This document shows positions 47,626 through 61,499 of a stretch of 64,000 nucleotides of DNA, one piece after another. The stretch is taken from NCBI RefSeq assembly GCF_028389875.1, contig NC_084665.1, forward strand, positions 100,793,435-100,857,434, given 5' to 3'. A program made the position numbers and the translations under genes. The stretch is from Rhea pennata. Its lineage: Eukaryota; Chordata; Aves; Rheiformes; Rheidae. The number at the start of each line of letters is the position of its first letter. Within the stretch, counting starts at the first letter, position 1. Below the pieces are notes generated by a model that did not search any database, was not told the origin of the DNA, and saw only the letters and a program-made list of their open reading frames with translations.

Positions 47626-49534
47626 TTAAAAATCTCTATGGCTAAGCCCTAGAGAACTTCATATTGTTTGATTGTTTATTTCAATTTTATTCTGAGAACT
47701 ACAGTTGGCTGACTAGTCCATAAGTTCTAATTCCTTCTCTCCCTTCTTTCAAGACTGTTGCTTGTGAGTGGATAGGAATGCCTCATTTCAGTCTGGAATT
47801 AAATGCAACAGCTCTGGACAGAACGGATTTTGGCAACGTCACTATCCTCAGAACTTCTTACTCTCTGGGCAGCAAGGTACCAATTTTCTGTGTTGTCATT
47901 CTGAGTCACTTACATATTGCCATATATGGCATCTAGATGCCAAATCCTCAGTTTTGAAATCAACTGTAAGGACCAGGTGCTTACACATTTTTGTTGGCCC
48001 TCTTTTCAGATCTTTGAAGAGAGAATATGTGATTTTAGGTTAAGAGTTTCCAGTCCTAGGGTCAGGAAGGGCCCAAGAACAAACAGTACCGGAAAGGCAG
48101 GTATCGTTCAGCTGCAGAAGCAGGCCTAGTAGACGTTGTGGTGAGCCTTCTGAAAGAAGAACTGTCTAACTATAGGTACATTAGGCTTTGCTGTCTTTTT
48201 GCAAGGTTGATAACATCTCTCTAGAAAAGCAGACTAGAAGGAAAAAGTACACATATGCAGGGCTGTTCCCTTTGCAAGAGGAAACTGATCTTGTGAAAAG
48301 CTCCCAGTCTGCTCCTCTGGTGCTTTGCCAACTTTTTATTTGGACTTTTAAGATCATTACTTTCTATACAAATTGTTCTCTGTCTCACAAATCTTGGCCA
48401 GACTAAGTTTAATTTGGTAGCACCTTTCCTCAGGCAGGCCATCCACTATAGCTGGTAAGCCCTCTTTGTACTACTGCTGCCGTCGGATAGGTTCTCTACA
48501 TTCTGTACCTCCTAATTGCCATAGTGACATTTACTTCAAAGTGATCTGAAATAAAGCAGCCCCTATGCCTTTTTCTCCAAACTCTTCAGGCTACAATTTG
48601 GCATGGCCCATGCTTTGGCCTTTATTCTCCTTTGCCCTCATCCCATCACGCATTCTGCTCCTGTGCAAATGCAAGGCAGAAAAGTTGCCTGAAGAAATGT
48701 GAATGAATGATAATGTAGGGAAAAAAAAGGAAAACTATTTTTAAATCTCAAGTATTCTGTGATCAACATACCCTCATTGGATTCCACTTTTAAGTTTAAT
48801 GAATCATTTTCACAAAATCTCAAAGAAGTGAAGAAAGACAAAGTTTTATTTCTAAAGCATGCAGGGCACTCAAGTGCTTTGACTCTGGTCATTGCAACAG
48901 TGCAAACAATAATTGGAGCCCAGCAAAAATGTAGGATAGTTCTCACCACCAGTTGCATCTTGCTTGCAACCTGTTTTTGCACAGACCACCACAGCTATTT
49001 ATAAACTGCAAGTGGAAACTGAGAATAGGAAGAGCTTTGTGCTCATAAAATGACAGAGTTCAGGAGAGTAATTCTTTAGCTACATTAGGATGGCCTCTAT
49101 AAAGCACTGTTTTCGTGATTGTAAAGCTATTGAGTATTTTGGGGAATGAAGTCTCTCAGACACAGGCCCAACTTCATGTGATTTATCTCTGCTTGCAAAT
49201 GAAAGCAAAACAATTTATTTTTAAAAATGCCATTTTTTTGAAAAAAGCAAAGCTGAGTACTGTTTTTAACTTATGGAATGAGTCAATATGACAGGCTGTT
49301 CACCAGAAAGTACAGGCAATTTACCAGAGAGTGCCAAATGGCAGATACTACAATACTGAATTATTTTCCGGCGAGAGTAGGAAAAAGGGTGGGATATAGG
49401 CATATGTATTAGGAAAAAACATGGCTTCTAAAGCCATTACAACTAGTAGAGAATCCAGTATTGTTCTAGTTAATCCTCATTTGCCTCAGATGATCTCAGA
49501 TGTACTTTTTCTCTTTCTTTCGCCCTTTATTTTG

Positions 49535-49537
<3 letters not shown>

Positions 49538-49565
<28 letters not shown>
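49538..49565. repeat. Homopolymer A28
   Basis: 28 A preceded by a T/C-rich stretch. No retrotransposon body recognised upstream. Confidence 0.9.
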
Positions 49566-52500
49566 CAACACTGCATGAGAGAATGAGGTACCTGAAATTT
49601 CTGATCATACTCATTCTTTGCAAGGAAGATGTCACTTGATAACTTTCTGGAAAAAGATTCTGCTCTGGCACATTTGCTGCTAAGCCTGTTGTTTTTGGTT
49701 TGGAGCAGTGTTGGCCTATAGTTACTACCTGACATATGCTGGTATCTAAGAAGAAAAATAAAATAAGGCTTAAGCTTTTTCCAGGGTGTTGAGGCTATTC
49801 TGGCTTTGGATACACTGGGAAAAAATGTTAAAAAAAAAATAACTAGAAGCAAATTGACTTAATGTAAATTTGAGCTACTACTAAACTGTTAGATTCTATT
49901 ACTGGAACAGAAGCCTTCAACCCAGTGCACAACCTGCTTCTGCCAAATAAGCGTTATGGAACAGCACATTAAAAGACTTTTTCTAGATTTTTTGAAGGAA
50001 AAATTTTTTGAAATAAGTCAACAAAATCCTTCTTCAAATTTAGCAAGATACTTGCCTCTCATTTTGAATGTACTAGCAGTATAACGGTAGGACGTTTTAT
50101 TTTCTTCTCAAAGTCATAAAAGGAGTTTGCAGTTTTGATTTACAGCATTTTAGAACTGACATTAAATGCAATGTGTTACTGCTTAGTTTATGGGTAGAAT
50201 AGCTTTCAAACTTACTATTCGTATTCACTCAACACAAATGTTTTAGGAGGAAATGGGGAATGAGTCAGCATGGCTCAACAACCATTAGAAACCATATAGT
50301 CGTGACTGTTTAACACTTATTGTGGATGTGACTAGGAGAATATAGTTAAGATAATGAGATCTCAATTTCTGCAAAAAGACATTCAAAAATAATTTTTAAA
50401 CTGTGAAACGAATACAAACAACTCCTAGTTAGTATTTACCAATAGCCTTTTGTCACTGCCTAGTAATGTGGAAGTGGAAGTGGAGTGGAAACTCCAGGCC
50501 AAGTGAGATATTCAGATCAGCTGTCTAGCTGGTTAAAAGAAAAGAATGAATGTAATAGAAAAGTAGGAAAATGGCATGGAGTAAAATAAAATGTAGATGA
50601 ACCTCCGAATTGGGTTGCCCACAATGTTGCCCACATAGGAAGCAGGTGAACTGTACTCATCGCTGTCATCCAGTGTATTCAGTTCTTCAGTAGCATATAT
50701 AGACCAGAATCTTATGTCTGTAACATGAATTGCAGCTACTGCTCTGCAACTCTAACCTATGCTAAGATGCATAATCAAAGAATATCAACCAGCTCCTGCT
50801 GATCCTTTCTTCCCTGCATCAAGTTCTGTGTACCTAAACCTCTAACCTCTTTTTTTTCCCACCTCTCCCATTCTGTAAATTGTGAAACTTCAAATCTCTA
50901 TTGTGGAAACATACCCTAGAAGTGTAAGCTCCCACATCAGTTACATTAGCCCTGCTCTCATCGCTAGCATCATTTATGTTTCTTTCATGTTTCTAGAAAC
51001 CAGTGTTTAATCACTTCTCTGCTCTCTGAAATTGTTTTTGAATGGCTTGTTGCATAGTATCTTTCTGCAAAATTCAAGAAAGTAATTATTATATTATTTT
51101 ATTTAAAATAGATAATGGGAAAATATCTGAATAGTAACACAACAACTATACTAATAAATATTTAAGGAAAAGAATTTCAGAGTTCTAAACTCACTGAATG
51201 TGACTACTAATTTCAAATCCATATGCATAAATATTTATTCTCCTATACTCTTACCTAATTACAAAAATAAATGATGTTGCTGCTAGATAATTGTAAATGA
51301 TAGAAATTTACAAACAAATATTTATATTCACAGAGAACTATTTGCACTCCATCCCCAGGATTAAAAAGCTTCAGCTTGTAAAACATTAGCCTGTAATACA
51401 TATTTAAAGAAACTACTGCTTACTTGTTAATATTTCATGAATAGGGGAGAAGGCTAGATTTATAAGCTAAATGTTCTTGTTGAGATTTTTTAAAATCATT
51501 TATAGTGGTACTAAAAGATAGAAACAACAATCTATTTATGTAAAAATACCACATTGAAACTAACGTTCATCTTTTTCATTTGATAGTGGGAAATCTGATA
51601 TATTATTTAACATCTTGAAACTACAATTTGAAAAGTATTCTAATAGCTCAGCAATTTCTTTCTTGTGTTTTTGCTGTTGAACATGCTTAAATGCTAATTT
51701 AGCTCAGGCATTTGTAGTAAAGACCTCCTAAAGCTTTTGCTACCAGTCTACCTATTGAAAAAGCTGGAATCCCATTATACCTGAATTTTGGAGCGAATTT
51801 CTGTAATCAAATGGAAATCTGCCTACTAGCAAACCTCAAATTCAGTACTGATAGCTTATGAATTTGTTTCCCAAGTTAGCTTAAAGTTGACTTTCATGTA
51901 CCACTACTTGCACATGCGCTGTTTTCTTCTTCCCTGTTGCTACTGTCTGCATCCTCTGGATAAGGCTAAGAAGGAATAATTCGTATGATGTGGGAAAAGC
52001 AGGTACTGGCATATTTTAAGACCAGCATAATTTTAATAAATTGCTGAGTAACTGAAGGAGTAGACTATACATGTTATGTTCCTGAATTCATTTTGAGGAA
52101 TCAATGGAGACTTTGTGCAGATAATCCACTGAAGAATTTCTCTTGAAGTAAGAGCTTATTGAGATGGGATTTTAGAATTGTAGTCAATAAGCTGTAAATA
52201 GACAATGATTTAAAAAAAGAGAGAAGTTGAGCAGGAATCGCTTAGGGAATCTGTTTCTGAAGTTTGTGATTTAGAAGGGCATCCTTCAAGTTTAGACTAC
52301 CGCAGCAGCTGAGTTGGTCCAATGTTCTTTACAATCCTCCTCGCTTAAGTACCTTGCTAATTATCAATTCTGTACTGTATTTAAGAACCTTCACGCTAAT
52401 CTAAGACGTAAGAAATGACCATTTTTAGTAGAACTGTTGCTTTCTTCAATTGTTGCTATCTTTTAATCTGATTGTCTAAATGAGTTATGTATTATTTAAA

Positions 52501-55500
52501 AATAAGTGCTGCTCTTCTCAATGATCATATTTAAAATTTTCAGATAATTTGATGGGAGTATGATCCTTCCATTTTTTCAGCAGTCTTTGATTCTTTTATG
52601 ACTGAATCACTGATTATGAGAAGTCAGATGCTTAGCAGGTATAAATTTACAATCATTGATCTGTCATGGACTTCCTCAGTATCTGTAGATAAATTATTAC
52701 TTGGTTTCATGTGATCTGAAAGTGACTAAGGATAAACTTGATATGGAACAACATACATAAATAGGCTAGTAAACAGACTGAAATGCTCTTTCTCATAGCA
52801 AAAGCCCATGATGAAATATACAATATTCTTGTTAGTGTAGAATTAGTGAAAGCATGGGAATTCTTTTTTCTTCCATTTTCAAGTCCAGCTCACTCTTCAG
52901 AGTCACTGCTTCCTGAACCAACTGCTCTGATATATGCAAACAGAACAAATATGTATTAACACACATATATATGAATAGCTGGCACTAACCTCCTTAGTCC
53001 CAAACAGCTCCAGCAACCTCGATGAAACTTACCATCAATTTATAGTCAATTTTGTATTTTCATTGTGCCTATCCTGCATAAACCAGAAGTTATGAAACCA
53101 AGTGGCACTCAACTTCCATTCTCACCCCTTTTTGAAAACTCCAGAGAAGACATGGAGATTCTCTGACATTTGGTTTTAGAACTTGACCTTTCAGAATTAC
53201 TTATGCCTATCCTATTTAATTACCTTTTTTTAAATTATTCTATAAAAAATGACGGCAATTGTTTGGAGTTGCAAACATTATTACCATTACATGAATAATG
53301 TATAATCATCACATTCAGATATTGGATAGAAAAATGCATAGGAGGAACAGTTTTTGAATAAAATTACAAATGTGAATCCCTGGAGAAAGGTTTGGTAAAG
53401 TAAAAGCAAATTAGAAATGGAATTGAATCAGGCCTGCAACAGAGTGAGTCTAGCATTTATAGTGAATATCTAGAGTACAATACTGAATGTATGACCTTAA
53501 TCTGTAAACACTGCTATCTTTCAATGTATTTTAAAAACTCCGGTGACTTTTATCTTTTGGGAATTTTCATGGAGCATTTAGAAGGAGACAAGGTGTTGCT
53601 TCAGGTGTTAAACAAATACTCTCTTATCACTGCAGTGCAAATTGCTCTTTATGTATTTCATAAGAAACCTTAGAACATATTACTATTAATGATATAACAT
53701 GTGAAACATAAAGTAGTGCACAGTTAACTGAAGTTTAACTTTTGTTAAGTTTAGCCCTATTGTTCAAGAGCTGTTCTTTCTTATTAGATGAACATGAAGC
53801 TCATTAAGTCTAATTACTTAAATTAATTGCATACGTATGTATTCTAGGACTGTCCTAATACCCATAATTTGTAGAACCTCCATGAAAGATAAATTTGCAC
53901 TTGCACAACAAATGTAATTTTTTAAAAAAATCGATTTTATCTAGTAAAAGCTCCAATGAATAAAATAAATTTACTCTGGATCTTGCTTATACTTCAGTGC
54001 TTAGAATGATCGTTATGATTTCTTAATGCATTTTGTACGTGGGATTTTTCTGGAGTTTTGGCGTGCTTCTAACATAGAAATTATACTGGTACCCCAATTA
54101 TCATGATCTCAGGATTCATGTCAAGTTTTGTGTTCTCTTTGCATTTTAGATCTTTAAGCTTATGAAAATATGGGTGGTATTGCAAACTTAAATTTGATAT
54201 ATTACACCAAAGATTAAAGTTGTATTTTTACATGATTTTCTCTTACATATGTTTAGTTCGTCTCTAGTTTACCACTGAAATGAAGGAGTTTTACTTTTTA
54301 AAATTGATTTACTAGTTGAATTTCTCTTGTGGCTATTTTAATCTTTGTCAATCTGGATTTATACTAACCTCTCTTAGAGAAATTGTTTTGGATGACCTGT
54401 TTATTTCTTAGGATTTAAGTGATTACTTCAGCTGCATTCCTGAGTTTTTTTGGTCTAGTTTCCATCTTTAGGATTATTTCTGTTCTGCATTACTCAGGTT
54501 GCAGTTTTCTTGGTGACCTACTTGGCTGTCACAGTGTCCGGACTCGGTCATTTTGGCTATGCTCTTTTTTTAAAGGCTGTTTCTTGAAATCTGCCTACTT
54601 GAATAGCATACAAATAACAAAACAGTTGGTCTCCTTTCTGATGATGCGCAAAATTTGCCACAGTATCTATTACTCTTTGTGCTTTTACATGGTGGCTTTA
54701 ACCATGTTATTGGAGTGCATGTATAGTCATGTTGTCTTTCTAGCAAATCTAAGCTATTGGATGCTACAATTTCCACTTTATTCAAACTTTATTTAAAATG
54801 TGAAGCTCTGGGTTTTCTTGGAAAATACTAATGTAAACACCATAATTTCTTGCCAAGTAAATCTATTCCCTGTATTAATTCTGAGCCACACATGCAAATA
54901 TTAACAATGGCAAAATAAAGTGGAAAATAGATACCTGCTAACCTCTTCATATCTCCAGATTTAACATCAAAGACATATTTATATAGCTGATTTTAGCTAA
55001 CAATAGTTAAAAAGGGAATTAAATGTATTGATATGTAGCTCAGACTGAATTTCCCAACCTTACTTGAAGCTGAGAGATGCTAAAACAAACTGGGCAGTGA
55101 AAATGCCTTTTAGAGCAGGAGGAGGACAGGAAATGTTAAAATATCATCTGCTCTGATTTTCATTTATCGGATTTCATAACCTTTAGGCAAAAATTTGGGA
55201 GTGAATACTTTCTCAAATAATGTATCAGTGATTCATTTTTCATTATGATTTGTGACTGAAAGATTGAGATGTTTGGAAACAGACCTCTGTGTTCAGGTAG
55301 CCCAACTGCATATCAGGGCACATGGTGCAAAGCAACAAGGGACAGTATCTCTGAAGTGACTCTTCAGATCTCATGAGTGTTATAAACATGCAAAGCAAGG
55401 CATACAGTGAGAAAACAGCTAAGTAAAGGCAAACTACAAATCAGTACTAATGAATAACAAATATAAAGAATCATGGCAGTCCTTTTCCATTGAAAGAGTG

Positions 55501-58500
55501 TAGAATCTGCCATTAGCTACAGACTTTTAAGTGCTCCCACAGCAAAATTCACTGTTTTAAAGATTGTATACATAAGTACAAATGTAAGTAAGATTGAGAA
55601 AGTACTGAAATGTTTGTAAATGCCAGAATGAAAGTTGCTTGTGCAGTCTTAATTTGGCATCTGACTGCCTATGTATTATGATACAGAATCACATACTTAA
55701 AATATTGCCTAGTTCATTACAGATGACAGACATTGCACAACTGTTCTTCTCTGAAGACAGAATCATTAACTTTTTTACAGATATTTTTTTCTATGAAATG
55801 TATCACTTGGGTCTGAAATCACCACAAATATTCATTACTTTATTTTCCCAATATCCATGTGATAATGGAATATTTTATCCTCATTTGATCAGTACGAAGT
55901 TGAGATATGGAGAAGTTAAGGTCAAAGGGATCCATTAATATCATATGTCTGAGAAATCTGAGGCCTCATTCTTCAGATAAAGTAGTATTTTTAGCAGTTT
56001 GTATGTCTAGAGCAGAGGTCCCTCTGACAACTGTTACAGTCTCTGTGCTTAGCACTCAAAAAATCAGATGATGTGGTTGCAGGTTTCACTTCTTTTGTCT
56101 GAACTGTCCTGAAGCAAAGTGGCTGAGGACAGCCATGGAAGGGAAAAAAATTCAGAACTCTCTATAAAGAGCTCACCCATTCACTCTATGGAGATTATGC
56201 AGGAACAGCCTGGTCATCACTATAAACTGTGTGGAGCTTTAATGTGTACAATGGATTAGGAATTTTTATAGATTTTGAGTGTTACCTCTCACGGGTCTCT
56301 AATGGGCCTGTGTGGGCAGCACTGTAAAGCTTTATAATGTGGCCATTTGAGATGGAGTTTTACAGAGGCAGCAAAAGGTCCATCCATGAAATGTCCATGT
56401 ATCCTGAGTTGCCCTCAAGTATGCCAGAATGCAGACACATCCTGGGGAGGGGGGGAAGCAAGATTTTATTTGATTCCCTCTCTGAACCTGGTAAAATAGA
56501 TCAAACAAATAACTGTGTTAAAAGAAGTTATCTTTTTTTCTTTGGGTTATTTCTGGCTTGGATCAGCTTCTCAGTCTAGTTCACCCTTGGCCACACAAAT
56601 GAATCAACACAACAGTGGGAACAGCATAGGCATAGAGATGAATAACAAAGGTCAAGAGAATTGGGCTGTTTAAATTCAAAATCTTATCAGAAGATATGAT
56701 TGTGAAATCAACTTTAAAAGGGTGGCATATATCATACTGGAGGTGCTTATCTTTCCCCACTGAGTAGGGAGCAAGACTTTGACTTGAGTGGTTAACTTGG
56801 TTAGACTTAGTGTATAATTTTTAGAAAGCTAAAGTTAAATAAGATGAACCTCACCCAAAGTTAAGTATATTCAGACTTCTGTTTAGTTTCTGGACAAACT
56901 CAAAATGTATTCAAAACCATTAATTTTCTAGCTCTTGAGGTGTTTATTTATAGATTTGGAAGATTACATAAAACAGATATTACCTTAAACCCCAGGAAAT
57001 TCAGAAATATGATAAGGATAGTCCTTTCTGATGTCATATCTATACCAAGGAAGATTTGCTGGTATATAGTAAATTTATCAGTTTACTGGTAGATATGCAG
57101 AATAGCTGCATCCATGCTAAGAATTTTTTTCTGGTACAGGTGTATCTCAAACAAATTGTATTGCCTACTCTATAGGTAAAATCTTTTGAGAGAAATCAGA
57201 TTTTAGTGTTTTTTTATTTCTTGTTTCAGTGAGGTTGTGTTCTTTCCCTATTTTGGGGGAGTTTTTAATGTTTCTTTAGAACAATTGTCAGTTTCTAGAA
57301 CACATTGTCCATGTTCACCTTCCTAAACTGATCAAATAGTAGGTGAAAATAGTGCAGATTTCTATTGACTTCAATAGTTGTTGGGTTGGGTTCTTGGTGA
57401 ATTGTCCCTAAAAGAGAAGAAAAATTTAAGATTTTTTTAGATCATGTGTTCTGTTTCTAGTAGTAGTAACACTTAATTAGCCTAATATCTTATTTCTGTC
57501 ATAGGGAGTAGCAGTTTCCATCTTTGCAAAGACAATGATAAAAAGAAACAAAAGAAATGTCATTTTATACTCTGTTCTTAATTGCAAACATAAATTTAAA
57601 TCACTTTCAAAAAGATGCAAGCTAGAAGAGAATCCAGTCTATTGAGAAATCCAACCCAGTTGACTGGCACAAGTCAAACATTTCTCATGGATAAGAAATA
57701 AAACTGTCCCAGAGTATAAAACTTAATTCATACAAAATAACTAAAACACTTGGAACCAGCTAATCAGTGTGTATTTTATACAAAATTTTAATGAAACTCC
57801 CTTGATGTTAGATATACGATATATTCTGGTTTTAAAGGTCTAACCAACATAACAGCAATAAGACAAGATTGAGCAGCAACAGAAAACCTTCTAGATACTA
57901 TGATTAATTCAGTCAGAATTCCTCCAGATGGAGGAGAGTGAGATCTGTATTACCTTTCACAGCATGGGTGCATGAACTCTGCTTTTGCTCTTCACACTGC
58001 CTTTAGTAAAATAGGAAGAGAAACAATGTTGGGGGGAGGAGTGAGACCTAGCGCCTTCCTGCAATTCACTATGATATTAGGTTTATGTACTTCTCAGAGA
58101 GATCAGGCTTAGCCCTATTGATCATTTCCTTCCTTTCCCTTATAGCTGGTTTAACCCAACAATCAGGGCCATAGTGAACCATTTATAAAATACTAGTTTA
58201 CTGCATCCATTTGGCAGACTCAGATATCAAGATTTCTGCTTCAGTGCAGTTTTAAGGGCACAAAAGCAGAGAACTTGTCTTTTGCAACTAACCTTTCATT
58301 GAAGTAAACATACATTTTGAATGCAGGAGCTGTAAATCAACCCTATAATCATCCCAAAAAACTTTGTTTTCTGTTGTATTTACTTTCTATTTATTTTTAG
58401 CCAATTTCCTTTAAAAGTGACAAAGTAGGACTCATATTGCTAATAGGTTGACTGCACTGTTGTAGGGGAAGAGTGGTAGCATTTGTTTCAGTTGTTCTGC

Positions 58501-60547
58501 ACAATTATAAGAGCTACTTTCACTAAAATAAAAAGATGCTGGAATATCCAGGTTTGCTGTAGCTGAAATATTTCTTGGATGCATATGTTTTTTATGATGT
58601 TTTGCTTTAACATTATGATGAATCTGTGGCAGATTGCTAGATTACTTCTAGTGGTCTCACAACCTGAGTTCTTGAAACTTAAAGAGTTTTTTCAACAGAA
58701 TTCCATTTTGAAAAAAATGCCCAATAGCTTTTATTTTCCCTCTGCGTTAAAACAATTTTGAAAGCTCTTGGGAAATGGAATTTCCAGATAATCTTAATAA
58801 TTAACTTTCTTTCAAGTAGAGATATCAGGTACCATAGCTGCTGTAGTCTAAATTCATTGTAGAATTCATTTACTTATTTTCTGTTTTAAAGACTGGAGTG
58901 GGAGAAAAAATATTTTCAGTCACTTTTTCAAACAATGTAAAGCATATCACCCACACTGAAGGACATCAATTTTCAAACAAAGCAGAATTTCAGTTTCTGT
59001 GAAAAGTGTTTGCTTCTGCACTAGAATGAAAATAACATTGACAAAATAATTGTTACAAAGAGCATTGATACAATGGCAGCTTGGCAGATGGAATGACTGT
59101 ACTACATTGAGTTAAAAATAATGATATATTTGTCATTTAATTCTGAGGAGAATATTCTTTCCATAACTACTACTTCTCTGATCTTTTAAAAATATTTTTT
59201 TAAATCATTATGTACACTTATGACCTATGGAGCAGACACTGTTAACTGGAAGATGGTGACCTCACAGAAATGTTGTGGGCTAATTACAACTGTAATAACG
59301 CAGTTGTCCTCAGTGGGCGAGGAACTGAGATATGAAGAGGGAAGAATAATGCATTGCTTCATGGCTATCTAGTTCATCTTTATTAAAGGAGGCATGGCTA
59401 GCAAATGCACTTCTGGTACTTTTTCCAAGATGGGGTTTAATAACCAGCATGTGTCACACATCAGCTCTGCAGTTTTCTCCTGGGATTCTCCCAGGAGGAG
59501 AATACATCTTCTGTCTGTGCCATATAGTCATTTTCCAAAGCCCTCCTCAAAACTGCTTGCCACAAGCCCACAGAGGAATAAGAAAAACAAAGAAAGAAGT
59601 CAAACTACTATGTGAGTAGTTTTAACCATATAGTGCTATCATCATAGTTCAGAATAACATGAAAGGAAAACATGCCATTTAAAGCAGCTATTCCGTCAAG
59701 ACCTCACTCACTGCACTGAAAGAGGAGTGTTGCTATTGTAAAGAAATCATGAATGAGATAAAGCTTCATGGAGAAGGAACCCTTTCTTCTTTAGGTTCCC
59801 GTACTCTAAATTCCCAATGTATTTTGGTTCCCTTTGGGATTATATGTTGTGGATTGGTCATATACTGTTAAATAACTTTCTGACATACAGTTATTCCAAA
59901 CATGCTGATTACGGTTTTAAAAGGGAAGCTGTAACATTTAGAAAATTTAGGTATTGCCACATAGCCATGTAATCCCCTATCTCCTAGTATATTTTGGGAA
60001 TTCATTTCAGGGGCTAGTTCTTAATGGATGCTTTTTCGCAACAAATTTAAGTGCCCTGCCAATATGTTATGGCTTAAGAGAGGCCATGGGTTTAATTAGT
60101 CAGTTTTTATTTATGATTGGAAAATACTCTGTGTATCATGTTCAGACACTGGTAACACTGGGACTGAATCCACAACAGCATGAGATAGTGTTTGTGGTAG
60201 GATTCTGCACTGAACTTCATAGAAGAGGGAGGGCATGTCCCTAACTACATCTTTGGAAGCAGAGTGGGTGTAAGTCCAGATCATAAGATGATCCTGTTGG
60301 CAGAAAACTCGGAGCCTGGTTGTGTGCCTGTGAAATTAAAAACAGTAAGAACTTAAACCATGTACGTTCAAACACATATTTACTCACAGAAGAGGCTAAC
60401 AGTACTACTTACCTGAGCTAGTGGTAGAGCATGCTCTGGCACTAAAGATGAGGCAGTGTGGTATTTCCAGTTTCATAAGTTCTGATGAGATGTGAGAGGT
60501 GTGAGAGGTGCCAGTAGACTATGGTGGCAAACACCTCAGTGTTGATT

Positions 60548-60552
<5 letters not shown>

Positions 60553-60578
<26 letters not shown>
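60553..60578. repeat. Homopolymer A26
   Basis: 26 A between unique sequences. Confidence 0.9.
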
Positions 60579-60581
<3 letters not shown>

Positions 60582-61456
60582 GAAAGGTAGTTGGATTAGT
60601 CTTTGCTTAGGAAAGAAACAAACACTATTGGAGTTTGAATAAGCAAATGTCATGTGCTGAAAACAATAAACTGTAACAAAGGAAGAAGCAGAAACGCTTC
60701 AATGGTATTAAACAGATTAAATAGTTTAGTTATGTGCCCCTGAAGGTGTGGAAGTTACAATAGGATTGACATACTAGTCCCTGAAAAAACAGCTCATTGC
60801 AGGAACAAAGGAAGTTTCAATGCAGGAGCAGGATAAAAAGTGATGTGTGTATACCCTTAGACAGAGGAAGAGAAATAGGGTGTAAACAAGTGTTCTCCAA
60901 TTTTGTAACAACCTCCCCCAGATTTACTTAACAGAATTGGTCAATTCCTTATGTGGATGCACTTCCAGTCTAAGTAATAGGTAAAACCAAAAACAGATAC
61001 AGAAATGAATTAAGCAAAATGATAAAAGAAATTGGGAGATATGCTCTGTCTGCCACTTTGTGCTAAGTAAGCAGTTATTTCAGGACAGGACAGAAATAGA
61101 TGGCTGAACTGAAAACCTCTTACATGATTCCAGCTACATCAGTCAGAGCCCTCTTTAATTTGGTGCAGTATCCTTAGGAGGTATATGAGTGAATCTACAC
61201 TTAAGCAATCCATCAGTGTGTAAGCACTACAAATGATGAATTTAGCTTTGAAAGAGTGAATTGAAAATTACTTTATTCTCTCTCATTTATTTATTTATTT
61301 GCTTTTGTAGTGAGAAAGCTGTAATTTAAAGAGAATTAATTTATGTTCTGTCTGATTGTTTAACAGGCATGTTGAATTTGAATATCATTAGGTTAAAATT
61401 TGCCCTCCTAAACTGGTAATTTACAGAGAATTAGCCTGTCCTCTGATGTCTTTCAG

Positions 61457-61499
61457 ATGCTGATCACTGTGAAATCTGTCCCCAGTGCCATGTCTGCAG
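61457..61499 (+). other. Speculative 43-nt microexon with Cys-x2-Cys spacing
   Basis: Bounded by GTCTTTCAG and a GC-type donor CAG|GCAAGT. In one phase it reads ADHCEICPQCHVC with cysteines every third residue. No adjoining exon was found and no gene recognised. It could be chance. Confidence 0.15.

Larger units (their letters stand above)
47626..61456. other. Long intergenic region, no gene recognised
   Basis: 13.8 kb of AT-rich DNA. No coding exon, tRNA or transposon could be supported. It contains A28 (49538-49565) and A26 (60553-60578) homopolymers. A few 70-125-codon frames (for example 47768-48043, 54419-54796, 59954-60244) have no recognisable domain and no supporting splice structure. 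Confidence 0.4.

Noticed and set aside
47768-48129. Two overlapping 70-91-codon frames
   Set aside because: Considered as retroviral or LINE remnants, but no family motif was found.
54419-54796. 125-codon frame rich in hydrophobic residues, with a helix-like stretch in another frame
   Set aside because: No receptor or transporter motif could be confirmed, no splice context, and T-rich DNA gives hydrophobic translations by default.
60412-60460. tRNA A-box-like 'gagctagtggtagagcatgct'
   Set aside because: No B box and no cloverleaf downstream.
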